Assembly (NCBI GenBank): GCA_023266355.1
Contig: JAHFQM010000001.1
Location: 310,001-374,000 of the forward strand
Reading direction: 5' to 3'
Length of the DNA: 64,000 nucleotides
Origin: Aquabacterium sp.
GTDB lineage: Bacteria > Pseudomonadota > Gammaproteobacteria > Burkholderiales > Burkholderiaceae_C
Part shown: piece by piece, positions 16,257-24,887 of the stretch
How the letters are laid out: each line of letters opens with the position of its first letter
Numbering within the stretch: the first letter of the stretch is position 1
Notes under the pieces: generated by a model
Databases searched by the model: none
What the model was told of the DNA's origin: nothing
The model's input: the letters and a program-made list of their open reading frames with translations, nothing else
Program-made: the position numbers and the translations under genes

Positions 16257-17776
16257 GCGCGTTCCGTGAAGTACTGCGAAAGTTTGAAGCGGCGGGTCTT
16301 GAGCCGGTAGGCGAAGGTGAAGCCGGGCCAGGCGGCCGTGTTGCGGCCTTGTTCGTTGAGGTACCAGCTCTTGCAGCCCGATTGCCAGACGGTGCGCTGG
16401 AGCTCCTCCTGCACACCGTCCACGAAGCGCTGCTGCACCTGTGGCTTGACGTCGATGGCCTTCACGCCATGTTCCTTCATGGCCTTGAGCGCTTCGACGA
16501 TGTAGTGCGCCTGGGACTCGATCATGAACACCATCGAGTTGTGGCCCAGGCCCGTGTTGGGCCCCATCAGCATGAAGAAGTTGGGGAAGCCCGCCACGGC
16601 GATGCCCATGTGGGCCTCCGGGCCGTGTTGCCAGACCTCGGCCAGGTCGCGGCCACCGCGCCCGAACACCGTGCCAGGCGGGATCGGGTCCTGCACCTTG
16701 AAGCCCGTGCCGAAGATGATGGTGTCGACCTCGTGCAGGCGGCCGTCCTGCGTGACGACGCCTTGCGGCACCACCTCGCGGATGCCCTCGGTGACGACCT
16801 CGACGTTGGTGCGCGCCAGGGCCGGGTAGTACTCGTTCGAGATCAGCAGGCGCTTGCAGCCGGGGGTGTAGTCGGGTGTGAGCTTGGCCTGCAGGGCCGG
16901 GTCTTTGATGTGCTTGCGGATGCGGTGCTTGCCCACCTTGGCCACCAGGTTCATCCACTCGGGCTTGAACTTGAAGGCCAGGAAGCGCGCCTCCAGTGTC
17001 CAGTACAGCCGGGTGCGGGCCATGCGCTGGCGCCAGGGGTTGGCGGCGAAGTCGGCGGTTTCGTCAGGGCGGATGGGGCGGTCCATCTTGGGCACGACCC
17101 AAGGCGGTGTGCGCTGGAAGTAAGTCAGCTTGCCCACCTTGGGCGCGATCGCCGGCACGAACTGGATGGCGCTGGCGCCGCTGCCGATCACCGCCACGCG
17201 CTGGTCGTCCAGCGTGTGCCCGTGGTCCCAGGTGGCCGAGTGGAAGGCCTTGCCCGCGAAGGTGGCCATGCCGGGGATGTCGGGGATGGCCGGGTTGCTC
17301 AGGCCGCCCATGCCCGACACCAGCACCTCGGACTCGAAGACGCGGCCATCTTCGGCCGTCACCACCCACAGCTGGCGGGCCTCGTCGTAGCGGGCGCCCA
17401 CCAGCTTGGCGTGGAAACGCACGTGGCGCAGCAGGTCGTACTTGGTGGCGACGTGTTTCAGGTAGGCGAAGATTTCCGGCTGCGGCGCGTACAGGCGCGA
17501 CCAGTGCGGGTTGGGCTCGAAGGAGAAGGAATACAGGTGCGATTCGACGTCGCAGGCGCAGCCCGGGTAGGTGTTGTCGCGCCAGGTGCCGCCGACATCG
17601 CCCGCGCGCTCCAGCAGCACGAAATCTTCCTCGCCTTGCGCGCGCAGCTTCACGCCCATGCACAGGCCCGAGAAGCCCGTGCCGACCACGGTGATGCGGT
17701 GGCGCTCCACGCCCGAGGCCGGTGACGCCGGGCCCTGGCCTGGGCCGTGGGCTGTTTGGAAATCGTGCGGTTTCAT
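16253..17776 (-). CDS. FAD-dependent Baeyer-Villiger-type monooxygenase
   Basis: The 507-residue protein has an N-terminal FAD motif VVGTGFSGLCMG (about residues 30-41), the type I BVMO fingerprint FAGKAFHSATWD, and a second Rossmann motif VIGSGASAIQ for NADPH. BVMOs insert an oxygen next to a ketone to give an ester or lactone. It leads the operon with the esterase and SDR genes and is divergent from a TetR regulator. A -35/-10 pair for this operon lies in the shared gap. The C-terminal motif GPNTGLGHNS is typical of this subgroup, which includes mycobacterial MymA. The actual ketone substrate is unknown. Confidence 0.93.
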   Translation of the reverse strand: MKPHDFQTAHGPGQGPASPASGVERHRITVVGTGFSGLCMGVKLRAQGEEDFVLLERAGDVGGTWRDNTYPGCACDVESHLYSFSFEPNPHWSRLYAPQPEIFAYLKHVATKYDLLRHVRFHAKLVGARYDEARQLWVVTAEDGRVFESEVLVSGMGGLSNPAIPDIPGMATFAGKAFHSATWDHGHTLDDQRVAVIGSGASAIQFVPAIAPKVGKLTYFQRTPPWVVPKMDRPIRPDETADFAANPWRQRMARTRLYWTLEARFLAFKFKPEWMNLVAKVGKHRIRKHIKDPALQAKLTPDYTPGCKRLLISNEYYPALARTNVEVVTEGIREVVPQGVVTQDGRLHEVDTIIFGTGFKVQDPIPPGTVFGRGGRDLAEVWQHGPEAHMGIAVAGFPNFFMLMGPNTGLGHNSMVFMIESQAHYIVEALKAMKEHGVKAIDVKPQVQQRFVDGVQEELQRTVWQSGCKSWYLNEQGRNTAAWPGFTFAYRLKTRRFKLSQYFTERA

Positions 17777-17818
17777 GGTGGCGATGGCCCGGTGTGTCAG
17801 GGAAGCTTGCCTTGACTT

Positions 17819-17865
17819 TTGACAAAGATTCTTGTCAGAATAACTTTGACAATGATCCATGTCAA
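17819..17865. promoter_or_regulatory. Divergent promoter region with two inverted repeats, probable TetR operators
   Basis: On the minus strand TTGACA (17865-17860), a 17-base spacer and TATTCT (17842-17837) form a good sigma-70 promoter for the monooxygenase operon. Two inverted repeats overlap it: TGACAA-N6-TTGTCA (17820-17837) and TTGACA-N8-TGTCAA (17846-17865), the latter with an extra GATC at its centre. A plus-strand TTGACA-N16-TAACTT (17819-17846) could drive the TetR gene. Repression of both directions by the adjacent TetR protein is likely. Confidence 0.75.
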
Positions 17866-17878
17866 TATAGGGATCACC

Positions 17879-18538
17879 ATGGAATCCGCCTTGCCTGACA
17901 CCCCCCCCTCCCCGAAGCGCCGTTACGGTGGCGTGCTGCCCGAAGAGCGCCAGCGCCTGCGCCGCGCCAAGCTCATCGAGGGCGCCATCGAGGTGTTCGG
18001 CACCAAGGGCTTCCACGCGGCCACCGTGCGCGAGGTTTGCGTGGCCGCCCACCTGACCGAGCGTTATTTCTACGAATCCTTCAAGACGCTGCCCCAGCTC
18101 TTTCTGGCCACCTACGCCGACCTGCGCGAGCAGCTCATGGCCCTGACGCTGGCCGCGCTCAAAAAAGCCGAGCCGACGCCGCTGGGCATGCTGGAGCCGG
18201 CCATCCGCGTCTTCCTGGAGTTCATCCGCGACGACCCGCGCCGCGGCCGCATCATGCTGGTGGATTCGCTGGGCGTGAACGACGAGGTCGCCGCCCTGAG
18301 CGGTGCCACCGCGCGCGACTACTCGACCATGCTGCGCCACTACCTGCACCTGCTGGTGCCCGAGCCGCAGATGGGCGACGTCAACCTCGACCTGCTGGCC
18401 GACGGCATGATCGGCCTGAACGTCTTGCTGGCCGCGCGCTGGATGCACGACGGCTTCGCCGAACCCATCGACAAGGTCGTGCAGACCAACCTGTTGCCCT
18501 ACCAGGGGCTGATGTCCTTGGCCGGCAAGCCCGCCTGA
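17879..18538 (+). CDS. TetR/AcrR-family transcriptional regulator
   Basis: The 219-residue product has a TetR helix-turn-helix at about residues 28-75 (LIEGAIEVFGTKGFHAATVR, then TERYFYESFKT), followed by an all-helical ligand domain. ATG at 17879 is used; the frame is open from 17819 but that part is inside the operator region. It is divergent from the monooxygenase operon and is the obvious candidate to repress it. An N-terminal disordered lead rich in proline precedes the DNA-binding domain. The inducer is probably the substrate or a product of the operon. Confidence 0.92.
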   Translation: MESALPDTPPSPKRRYGGVLPEERQRLRRAKLIEGAIEVFGTKGFHAATVREVCVAAHLTERYFYESFKTLPQLFLATYADLREQLMALTLAALKKAEPTPLGMLEPAIRVFLEFIRDDPRRGRIMLVDSLGVNDEVAALSGATARDYSTMLRHYLHLLVPEPQMGDVNLDLLADGMIGLNVLLAARWMHDGFAEPIDKVVQTNLLPYQGLMSLAGKPA

Positions 18539-18559
18539 GCTGGGCCCAGCCGCAGCCCC

Positions 18560-19348
18560 TCAGCCCTTGCCGCTGCCGGCCTTGGTGGCGCGGCGGCTGG
18601 CGGCCTGGCCCACCTGCAGGTCGGCGGCCAGGGCCTCGCGCCCATCGAAGACGAAACAGTCGCCTTGCCAGTGGGCGCCGTCGGTCAGCTCGAAGTACTT
18701 GAGGATGCCGCCTTCGAGCTGGTAGACGTGCTCGATGCCCGCTGCCGCCATGTACAGCGCGGCTTTCTCGCAGCGGATGCCACCCGTGCAGAAACTCACC
18801 ACGGTCTTGCCTTCGAACTCGGCCTTGTGTGCCTGCACGGCCTCGGGGAACTCGCTGAATTTGGCGATGCGCCAGTCGATGGCGCCCTCGAAGGTGCCGT
18901 AGTCCACCTCGAAGTCGTTGCGCGTGTCCAGCGTGACCACGGGGCGGCCCGCGTCGTCGTGGCCCTGGGCCAGCCATTGGCGCAACACGGCCGGCTCGAC
19001 GGCGGGCGCGCGGCCGGCATCGCCCACGGCATCCGGGCGGATGGTGGGGTGGTTCATGCGGATGATCTCGCCCTTGACCTTGACCAGCAGCTTCTTGAAG
19101 GGCACGGTGTCCGACCAGCTCTCCTTGGGCGCCAGCTGGGCGAAACGCGGGTCGGCCTGCAGCACCGCGACCCAGCCGCGCACCGCCTCGGGCGGGCCGG
19201 CCAGGAAGAGGTTGATGCCCTCGTCGGCGATCAGGACCGTGCCTTTGAGGTCGCGTGCCAGGGCCTCGGCGTGCAGGCGCTCGCGCAGCTCGGCCGTGTC
19301 ACGCAGGGTGACGAAGAGGTAGGAGGAGATGTTGAGCACCGCAGACAT
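18560..19348 (-). CDS. trhO: tRNA uridine(34) hydroxylase TrhO / rhodanese-domain protein
   Basis: TrhO hydroxylates uridine 34 of tRNAs on the way to (methoxy)carbonylmethoxyuridine. The rhodanese-like active site reads CTGGIRCEKAA, the invariant TrhO signature, and the N-terminal acylphosphatase-like domain (GTVLIADEGINLFLAGP) is present. At 262 residues it is shorter than E. coli TrhO (about 350), lacking most of the C-terminal zinc region, and ends in a basic tail. ATG at 19348 is chosen; the alternative start at 19414 would overlap dnaE. It is divergent from dnaE across a 59-base gap. Confidence 0.88.
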   Translation of the reverse strand: MSAVLNISSYLFVTLRDTAELRERLHAEALARDLKGTVLIADEGINLFLAGPPEAVRGWVAVLQADPRFAQLAPKESWSDTVPFKKLLVKVKGEIIRMNHPTIRPDAVGDAGRAPAVEPAVLRQWLAQGHDDAGRPVVTLDTRNDFEVDYGTFEGAIDWRIAKFSEFPEAVQAHKAEFEGKTVVSFCTGGIRCEKAALYMAAAGIEHVYQLEGGILKYFELTDGAHWQGDCFVFDGREALAADLQVGQAASRRATKAGSGKG

Positions 19349-19354
19349 CCGCGC

Positions 19355-19401
19355 ATTGTAGGAAACGCGCCCCGGGGGCTGGCGGCCAAGCTCCCTACAA
19401 T
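19355..19401. promoter_or_regulatory. Back-to-back -10 elements for trhO and dnaE
   Basis: TACAAT occurs on the minus strand at 19360-19355, exactly 6 bases before the trhO ATG, and on the plus strand at 19396-19401, exactly 6 bases before the dnaE ATG. The flanking bases are also alike (CCTACAATGCGCGG and CCTACAATCCCCGG). Neither gene has a Shine-Dalgarno. Only 35 bases separate the two hexamers, so the polymerase sites would overlap. Confidence 0.6.
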
Positions 19402-19407
19402 CCCCGG

Positions 19408-22400
19408 ATGGCATTCGTTCACCTGCGCTCCCACACCGAATTTTCCGTCGTCGACGGCACCGTCCGCATCGACGACCTGGTCAAGGCCGCCCTGAAAGAT
19501 GGGCAGCCGGCGGTGGCGGTGACCGACCTCTCCAACCTGTTCGGTGCGGTCAAGCTGTATTCATCGGCTCGCAAAAAAGGCGTTCAACCCATCATCGGTG
19601 CCGATGTGTGGCTGGAGCCCGAAGAGGCCGGCAAGGCGCCCACCCGCCTGCTGTTGCTGATCCAGAACCGCGCGGGCTACCTGCGCCTGTGCGAGTTGCT
19701 GGGCGAGGCCTGGACGGCACCGGGCCAGCGCACGCACGCCTGGGTGAACTGGGCCTCGCTGGCCGAGCGCAACGAGGGCCTGATCTGCCTGGCCGGTGCC
19801 GAAATGGGCATCGTCGGCCAGGCCTTGCAGATGGGCGATGTGGCCAAGGCCGAAGCCTGGGCGCGCAAGCTGGCCGACACCTTCCCGGGCCGCTTCTACA
19901 TCGAGCTGCAGCGCGGCGGGCACAACACCAACGAGGCGCACATCCGCGCCGCCGTGCCCCTGGCCGCGCGCCTGAAGCTGCCGGTGGTGGCCACCCACCC
20001 CATCCAGTTCCAGACGCCCGATGACTTCGAGGCCCACGAGGCGCGCACTTGCATCGCCGAGGGCGAAACCCTGGGCAACCCCAAGCGCATCAAGCGCTTC
20101 ACGCGCGAGCAGCACTTCAAGACCACGGCCGAGATGCAGGCCTTGTTCGCCGACATCCCCTCGGCCATCGCCAACACCGTGGCCATTGCGCGGCGCTGTG
20201 CGCTGACGCTGGTGCTGGGCAAGCCGCAGTTGCCCAATTTCCCGACGCCGATCATGGCGGACGGCCAGCCGCAGCCCATGGAGGACTACTTCCGCGAGCT
20301 GTCCCACATCGGCCTGGAAGAGCGCCTGCTGCACCTCTTCCCGAAAGAAGACGAGCGCAACGCGCAGCGCGCCCACTACGTCGAGCGCCTGGACTTCGAG
20401 GTCAACACGATCCTGAAGATGGGCTTCCCCGGCTACTTCCTCATCGTGCAGGACTTCATCAACTGGGCCAAGAACAACGGCTGCCCGGTGGGCCCCGGCC
20501 GGGGCTCGGGCGCAGGCTCGCTGGTGGCCTACGCGCTGAAGATCACCGACCTCGACCCGCTGAAATACAACCTGCTGTTCGAGCGCTTCCTGAACCCGGA
20601 ACGGGTCTCGATGCCCGACTTCGACATCGACTTCTGCCAGGGCAACCGCGACCGCGTCATCGACTACGTCAAAGACCGCTACGGCCGCGATGCCGTCTCG
20701 CAGATCGCCACCTTCGGCACCATGGCCGCCAAGGCCGCCTTGCGCGACGTGGGCCGGGTGCTGGGCATGGGCTATGGCCACGTGGACAGCATCGCCAAGC
20801 TCATTCCCGCGCCGCCGGGCAAGACCGTGACGCTGGCCAAGGTGCCCGCCGAGCCCGATCCCGGCATCATCTACGCCCGCAAGGAAGCGCCCGAGCTGGA
20901 GCAGCGCGAAGCCGCGGAGGAAGAGGTGGCCTCGCTGCTGGAGCTGGCCACGCGCGTCGAAGGCATGGTGCGCAACATCGGCATGCACGCGGGGGGCGTG
21001 CTGATCGCGCCGGGCAAGATCACCGACTTTTGCCCGCTCTACCAGCAGCCGGGCAGCGACTCGGCCGTTAGCCAGTACGACAAAGACGACGTCGAAGCCA
21101 TCGGCCTGGTGAAGTTCGACTTCCTGGGCCTGGCCACGCTGACCATCCTGGAGCTGGCCAAGGACTACATCGTCGCGCGCCACCCCGATCAGAAAGACTT
21201 CGACTTCGCCAAGATCCCGCTGGACGATGCGGCCGCCTACCGGCTGCTGTCCGAAGGCAAGACGGTGGCCGTGTTCCAGCTGGAATCCCGCGGCATGCAA
21301 GGGATGCTGCGCGACGCCAAGCCTAGCGTCTTCGAGGACATCATCGCGCTGGTGGCGCTCTACCGACCGGGCCCGATGGACCTGATCCCGTCCTTCTGCG
21401 CCCGCAAGCACGGCCGCGAAGCCGTGGAGTACCCGCACCCCCTGATGGCCTCGGTGCTCGAAGAGACCTACGGCATCATGGTCTACCAGGAACAGGTGAT
21501 GCAGGTGGCCCAGAAGGTGGGGGGCTACTCGCTGGGCGGCGCCGACATGCTGCGCCGGGCCATGGGCAAGAAGAAGGTCGAGGAGATGGCCGAGCACCGC
21601 TCCATCTTCGCGGCCGGTGCGGCCAAGAACGACATCCAGCCCGCACTGGCCAACGAGATCTTCGACCTGATGGAGAAGTTCGCGGGCTACGGCTTCAACA
21701 AGTCGCATGCCGCCGCCTACGCCTTGCTGGCGTACCACACGGCCTGGCTGAAGGCGCACTACACGTCCGAGTTCTTCTCAGGGAACATGAGCGTGTCGAG
21801 TGACGACACGGACAAGCTCAAGATCTTCCACGACGATGCCACGCAGAACTTCGGCATCACCTTCACGCCGCCCGATGTGAACCAGGGCGAGTGGCGCTTC
21901 GTGCCCACGGGCAAGAAGACCATCTGCTACGCGCTGGGCGCGGTCAAGGGCACGGGCCAGGGCGCGATCGAAGCCCTGGTGCGCGAGCGCACCGAGAACG
22001 GCCCCTTCAAGAGCTTCTTCGATTTCTGCGCACGGGTGGACCGCAAGCAGGTCAACAAGCGCGTGGTCGAGGCGCTCATCAAAGGTGGCGCCTTCGATTC
22101 GCTGGAGCCCCACCGCGCCAGCCTGCTGGCCAGCGTGGGCCTGGCCTTCGAGTACGGCGACACCCTCGTGGCCAATGCCGACCAGGGCGGCCTGTTCGAT
22201 TTCGGCGACAGCCATGCCGCCTCCACCAACGAGCCCGAGCTGGTGACGGCCGAGCCGTGGACGCTGAAAGAGCGCCTGTCGCTGGAAAAAACGGCCATCG
22301 GTTTCTACCTCTCGGGCCACCTGTTCGACGAGGCAGAGTCCGAGGTGCGGCGCTTTGCCCGCCAGCGCATCGGTGATTTGAAGGACAGCCGCGACCCGCA

Positions 22401-22941
22401 GGTGGTGGCCGGCATCATCAGCGAGCTGCGTGTCATCAACGGGGCGCGCGGCCGCGTGGCCATCTTCAAGCTCGACGACAAGAGCGATGTCATCGAGGCC
22501 GTGGCCAACCAGGACACGCTGGACGCCAACAAGGACCTGCTCAAGGACGACGAATTGGTGGTGATCACGGGCAAGGTGCAGAACGACCGCTTCTCGGGCG
22601 GCCTGCGCCTGAACGTGCAGCAGGTGATGAGCCTGGCCACGGCGCGCTGCAAGTTCGCGCGCTTCGTGCGCTTGCAGGCCCATGGCACGCAGCTGCCAGT
22701 GGCCGAGCTGCTGCGCGAGTTCCCGGCGCGGCGCGTGGCGGCACCCCAGCCCGACCTGCCCGAGAGCGTGCAGGGCTTGCCCATCCGCGTGGTGGTGGAG
22801 CGCCGCACGCCCGAGCTCTCGGCCCGCGCCGAGTTGGACCTGGGCGATGTCGCCCGCGTCTTCCCCAGCGAGCAAGCGCTGCTGCGCTGCAAAGAGCTGA
22901 TGCCGCAGGCGAACGCGCAGGTGGTGTACGGGGAGGGCTGA
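19408..22941 (+). CDS. dnaE: DNA polymerase III subunit alpha
   Basis: This is the replicative polymerase catalytic subunit, 1177 residues. The N-terminal PHP domain begins FVHLRSHTEFSVVDG; the palm-domain aspartates are in PDFDIDFCQ (Asp404 and Asp406), after GPGRGSGAGSLVAY; the fingers contain YNLLFERFLNPERVSMPDFD and the helix-hairpin-helix region contains GGYSLGGADMLRRAMGKKK. The OB fold lies near residues 1000-1080. It is DnaE1-type and full length. It is divergent from trhO and its stop is 8 bases from the convergent Tad operon. Confidence 0.97.
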   Translation: MAFVHLRSHTEFSVVDGTVRIDDLVKAALKDGQPAVAVTDLSNLFGAVKLYSSARKKGVQPIIGADVWLEPEEAGKAPTRLLLLIQNRAGYLRLCELLGEAWTAPGQRTHAWVNWASLAERNEGLICLAGAEMGIVGQALQMGDVAKAEAWARKLADTFPGRFYIELQRGGHNTNEAHIRAAVPLAARLKLPVVATHPIQFQTPDDFEAHEARTCIAEGETLGNPKRIKRFTREQHFKTTAEMQALFADIPSAIANTVAIARRCALTLVLGKPQLPNFPTPIMADGQPQPMEDYFRELSHIGLEERLLHLFPKEDERNAQRAHYVERLDFEVNTILKMGFPGYFLIVQDFINWAKNNGCPVGPGRGSGAGSLVAYALKITDLDPLKYNLLFERFLNPERVSMPDFDIDFCQGNRDRVIDYVKDRYGRDAVSQIATFGTMAAKAALRDVGRVLGMGYGHVDSIAKLIPAPPGKTVTLAKVPAEPDPGIIYARKEAPELEQREAAEEEVASLLELATRVEGMVRNIGMHAGGVLIAPGKITDFCPLYQQPGSDSAVSQYDKDDVEAIGLVKFDFLGLATLTILELAKDYIVARHPDQKDFDFAKIPLDDAAAYRLLSEGKTVAVFQLESRGMQGMLRDAKPSVFEDIIALVALYRPGPMDLIPSFCARKHGREAVEYPHPLMASVLEETYGIMVYQEQVMQVAQKVGGYSLGGADMLRRAMGKKKVEEMAEHRSIFAAGAAKNDIQPALANEIFDLMEKFAGYGFNKSHAAAYALLAYHTAWLKAHYTSEFFSGNMSVSSDDTDKLKIFHDDATQNFGITFTPPDVNQGEWRFVPTGKKTICYALGAVKGTGQGAIEALVRERTENGPFKSFFDFCARVDRKQVNKRVVEALIKGGAFDSLEPHRASLLASVGLAFEYGDTLVANADQGGLFDFGDSHAASTNEPELVTAEPWTLKERLSLEKTAIGFYLSGHLFDEAESEVRRFARQRIGDLKDSRDPQVVAGIISELRVINGARGRVAIFKLDDKSDVIEAVANQDTLDANKDLLKDDELVVITGKVQNDRFSGGLRLNVQQVMSLATARCKFARFVRLQAHGTQLPVAELLREFPARRVAAPQPDLPESVQGLPIRVVVERRTPELSARAELDLGDVARVFPSEQALLRCKELMPQANAQVVYGEG

Positions 22942-22949
22942 GGTTCAGC

Positions 22950-24539
22950 TCAGAGGATGAGCACCGGCTTGGCCGCGTCGATGTCGATCAGGCGGACTTT
23001 GACCAGGCCGATGTCGAAGCCAAAGAGCTGCAGCAGCGGTTCGATGATGCCCTCGCCGACCAGGGCAAGCAGGGGCGACACGAACACCTTGACCAATGGC
23101 GCAAAAAAATCTCCACCCAACCCAAGCACCTTGATGACGAGGCTGGTGTCTTTGCCGATCAGACCCGAGATGGTGCCGCTGCCCACGCCGCTGGTTTGAA
23201 CCGTCATGGGCAAGCTCGCATCCGAGATCACGGTGAATGGCGCCGTGGCGCCGGTGGCCTGACCGACGGGCAGGTTCAGGCCCACTTGCACCAGGCCAAA
23301 TCCGACGGAGGCCAGGTTGGTGTCGGCGTTGTTGCGCAGGCGCAGGCCGATCAGCGTGCTGCCGACTTCCAACTGGCCCGTGTTGTTGCCAGGGGCGATG
23401 TTCAAGGAGGCCAGGTGCCCTGAGGTGGACAGCAGGTCCAGGAACAAGGCCATGTTCACCGCGCCGAGGCCCAATGGATCGAGGCCGACCTTGAGCGAAA
23501 ACTGGGCCGATTGCGTTGCCGTGCACCACGCCCCGTTCAGGTACTTGCCCGCCCGCCCCACCGCGATCTTCGGCGGGTTCAGCAGGTTCAAGCTGATGCC
23601 ACCCACGAGTGGGATGCTCAGGTCGATGTTGATCAAACCCTTGCCCTTGCCCACCAGCAGGCTGGTTTGCACGAGGTCGAGCACATTGATGTCCACCGAG
23701 GCGGTCGCGGTGCTGGCCGGGATCTGCACGTTCAGCACATCGCGCAAGCGCACCGTGAGCCCCGAATTCAGCGACACCGAGCCCAGCTGGCTCAGCGAGC
23801 TGGCCGCCGTGGCCGAGGGCGAGGACGTGGCCAGCCACTGCAGCAACTGGCTCAGGGGCACTTGGCGGTTGAGCAGTTCTTCGATGGTGGCAGCACCCGC
23901 CGCGGCCTGCAGTGCGGCCAGGTTGACCGATGTGCCAGCCAGGTCGGTCAGGGCGGCCACGCCCAGGTTGAGGCTGCTGTTGCCCAGGATGCCGCGGAAC
24001 AGCGCGTTGATGACCTTCGCCTGGTTCTGCGTGATGCTGGCGAAGCTGCCAATCGAGAAGGTCGCCTCAGGCGCCCCGCCTTTGGCCGTGGCCGTGGCCC
24101 GCATCAGCGTCACGCTGTCATCGAGCAGGCCGCCGGCCATGATGCTGGACGGCAACGACTGCGTGACCGTGACCTGGGCGGCGTTGCTCGATTCGCTGTC
24201 TTGCGGCGTGAAGACGTTGTAGCGCGTGGCGGCTTCCACCCCGGCCACGCCACGTTGCACCGTCAGGGTGTAGCCGGTGAGGTTGTTCTTGCTCAGGGCG
24301 TTCTGCGCCGCCTGCGATGCCTGCAGGGCGGTGGTGCCGCAACCGGTGTAACGGGCGGCGGCCAGCGCGGCCATGTCGGCGGAGCGCTGCAGTTCGCGCT
24401 TGGCCATCCACAGCCTGCCGGTGTCCAGGGCCAGGCCGGTGAACATCAGGGCGAGCACCAGGGTCAGCGCCGCGAGCACGCTGATCCCGCCACCCTGGTG
24501 GGTTCGGGTGCTGGGCGCGAAGCGGAGGTGGCGGCTCAT
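22950..24539 (-). CDS. TadG-like pilus assembly protein with atypical C-terminus
   Basis: The N-terminus (residues about 15-65) matches the TadG-like N-terminal domain: GGGISVLAALTLVLALMFTG is a membrane segment, followed by LDTGRLWMAKRELQRSADMA. The remaining 460 residues are rich in Leu, Val, Gly, Ser and Asn. I see no von Willebrand A MIDAS motif (DxSxS), which many TadG proteins have. It is the last gene of the Tad operon, 12 bases after the DUF3613 gene. It is probably inner-membrane anchored with a periplasmic body that assists pilus assembly. The C-terminal domain is unrecognised. Confidence 0.75.
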   Translation of the reverse strand: MSRHLRFAPSTRTHQGGGISVLAALTLVLALMFTGLALDTGRLWMAKRELQRSADMAALAAARYTGCGTTALQASQAAQNALSKNNLTGYTLTVQRGVAGVEAATRYNVFTPQDSESSNAAQVTVTQSLPSSIMAGGLLDDSVTLMRATATAKGGAPEATFSIGSFASITQNQAKVINALFRGILGNSSLNLGVAALTDLAGTSVNLAALQAAAGAATIEELLNRQVPLSQLLQWLATSSPSATAASSLSQLGSVSLNSGLTVRLRDVLNVQIPASTATASVDINVLDLVQTSLLVGKGKGLINIDLSIPLVGGISLNLLNPPKIAVGRAGKYLNGAWCTATQSAQFSLKVGLDPLGLGAVNMALFLDLLSTSGHLASLNIAPGNNTGQLEVGSTLIGLRLRNNADTNLASVGFGLVQVGLNLPVGQATGATAPFTVISDASLPMTVQTSGVGSGTISGLIGKDTSLVIKVLGLGGDFFAPLVKVFVSPLLALVGEGIIEPLLQLFGFDIGLVKVRLIDIDAAKPVLIL

Positions 24540-24551
24540 GGTGTGGACAGG

Positions 24552-24887
24552 TTAGCGCTTGCCGAAGGATTCGGTGTCCCTCAAACGCGCGGGGACCTCG
24601 GTTTCGAAGCTCTTGAGGTAGCGGTCGTGGACGCGGCGCATCACCGGGCCGGACAGCGTCTGGCGCGTCGCCGAGGCTTGCTCGCGCTGGCCCTGGGCGT
24701 TGACCCACTGGCGGGTTGTGACGCCCGTCGCAGGGGCGGGGGGCGCAGCTTGTGCCGACCCAGGCTGGGCGGCGCTGTCAGCGGCTTGGGTGTCGGCGTG
24801 GGCCATGCCCTGGGCGAAGGCCAGCGGCAGCAGGGCCAGCACACCAAGGGCCGCGCGCAGGCGGTGGAGGATGGGCGTCGTGGTCAT
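24552..24887 (-). CDS. DUF3613-type small secreted protein in the Tad operon
   Basis: The 111-residue product has a signal peptide (ALGVLALLPLAFAQGMAHA, cleavage near residue 31), an Ala/Pro-rich linker and a short conserved end: TLSGPVMRRVHDRYLKSFETEVP. This layout fits DUF3613, a family found in betaproteobacterial Tad clusters; the assignment is from memory of the family. Its ATG overlaps the TadD stop codon as ATGA, so it is translationally coupled. Its function is unknown. Confidence 0.7.
   Translation of the reverse strand: MTTTPILHRLRAALGVLALLPLAFAQGMAHADTQAADSAAQPGSAQAAPPAPATGVTTRQWVNAQGQREQASATRQTLSGPVMRRVHDRYLKSFETEVPARLRDTESFGKR

Noticed and set aside
19561..21759. 732-codon open frame antisense to dnaE
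   Set aside because: It lies entirely inside dnaE on the opposite strand. Its product is His/Gln/Ala/Val-rich with no recognisable domain, as expected from the mirror of a high-GC coding sequence.
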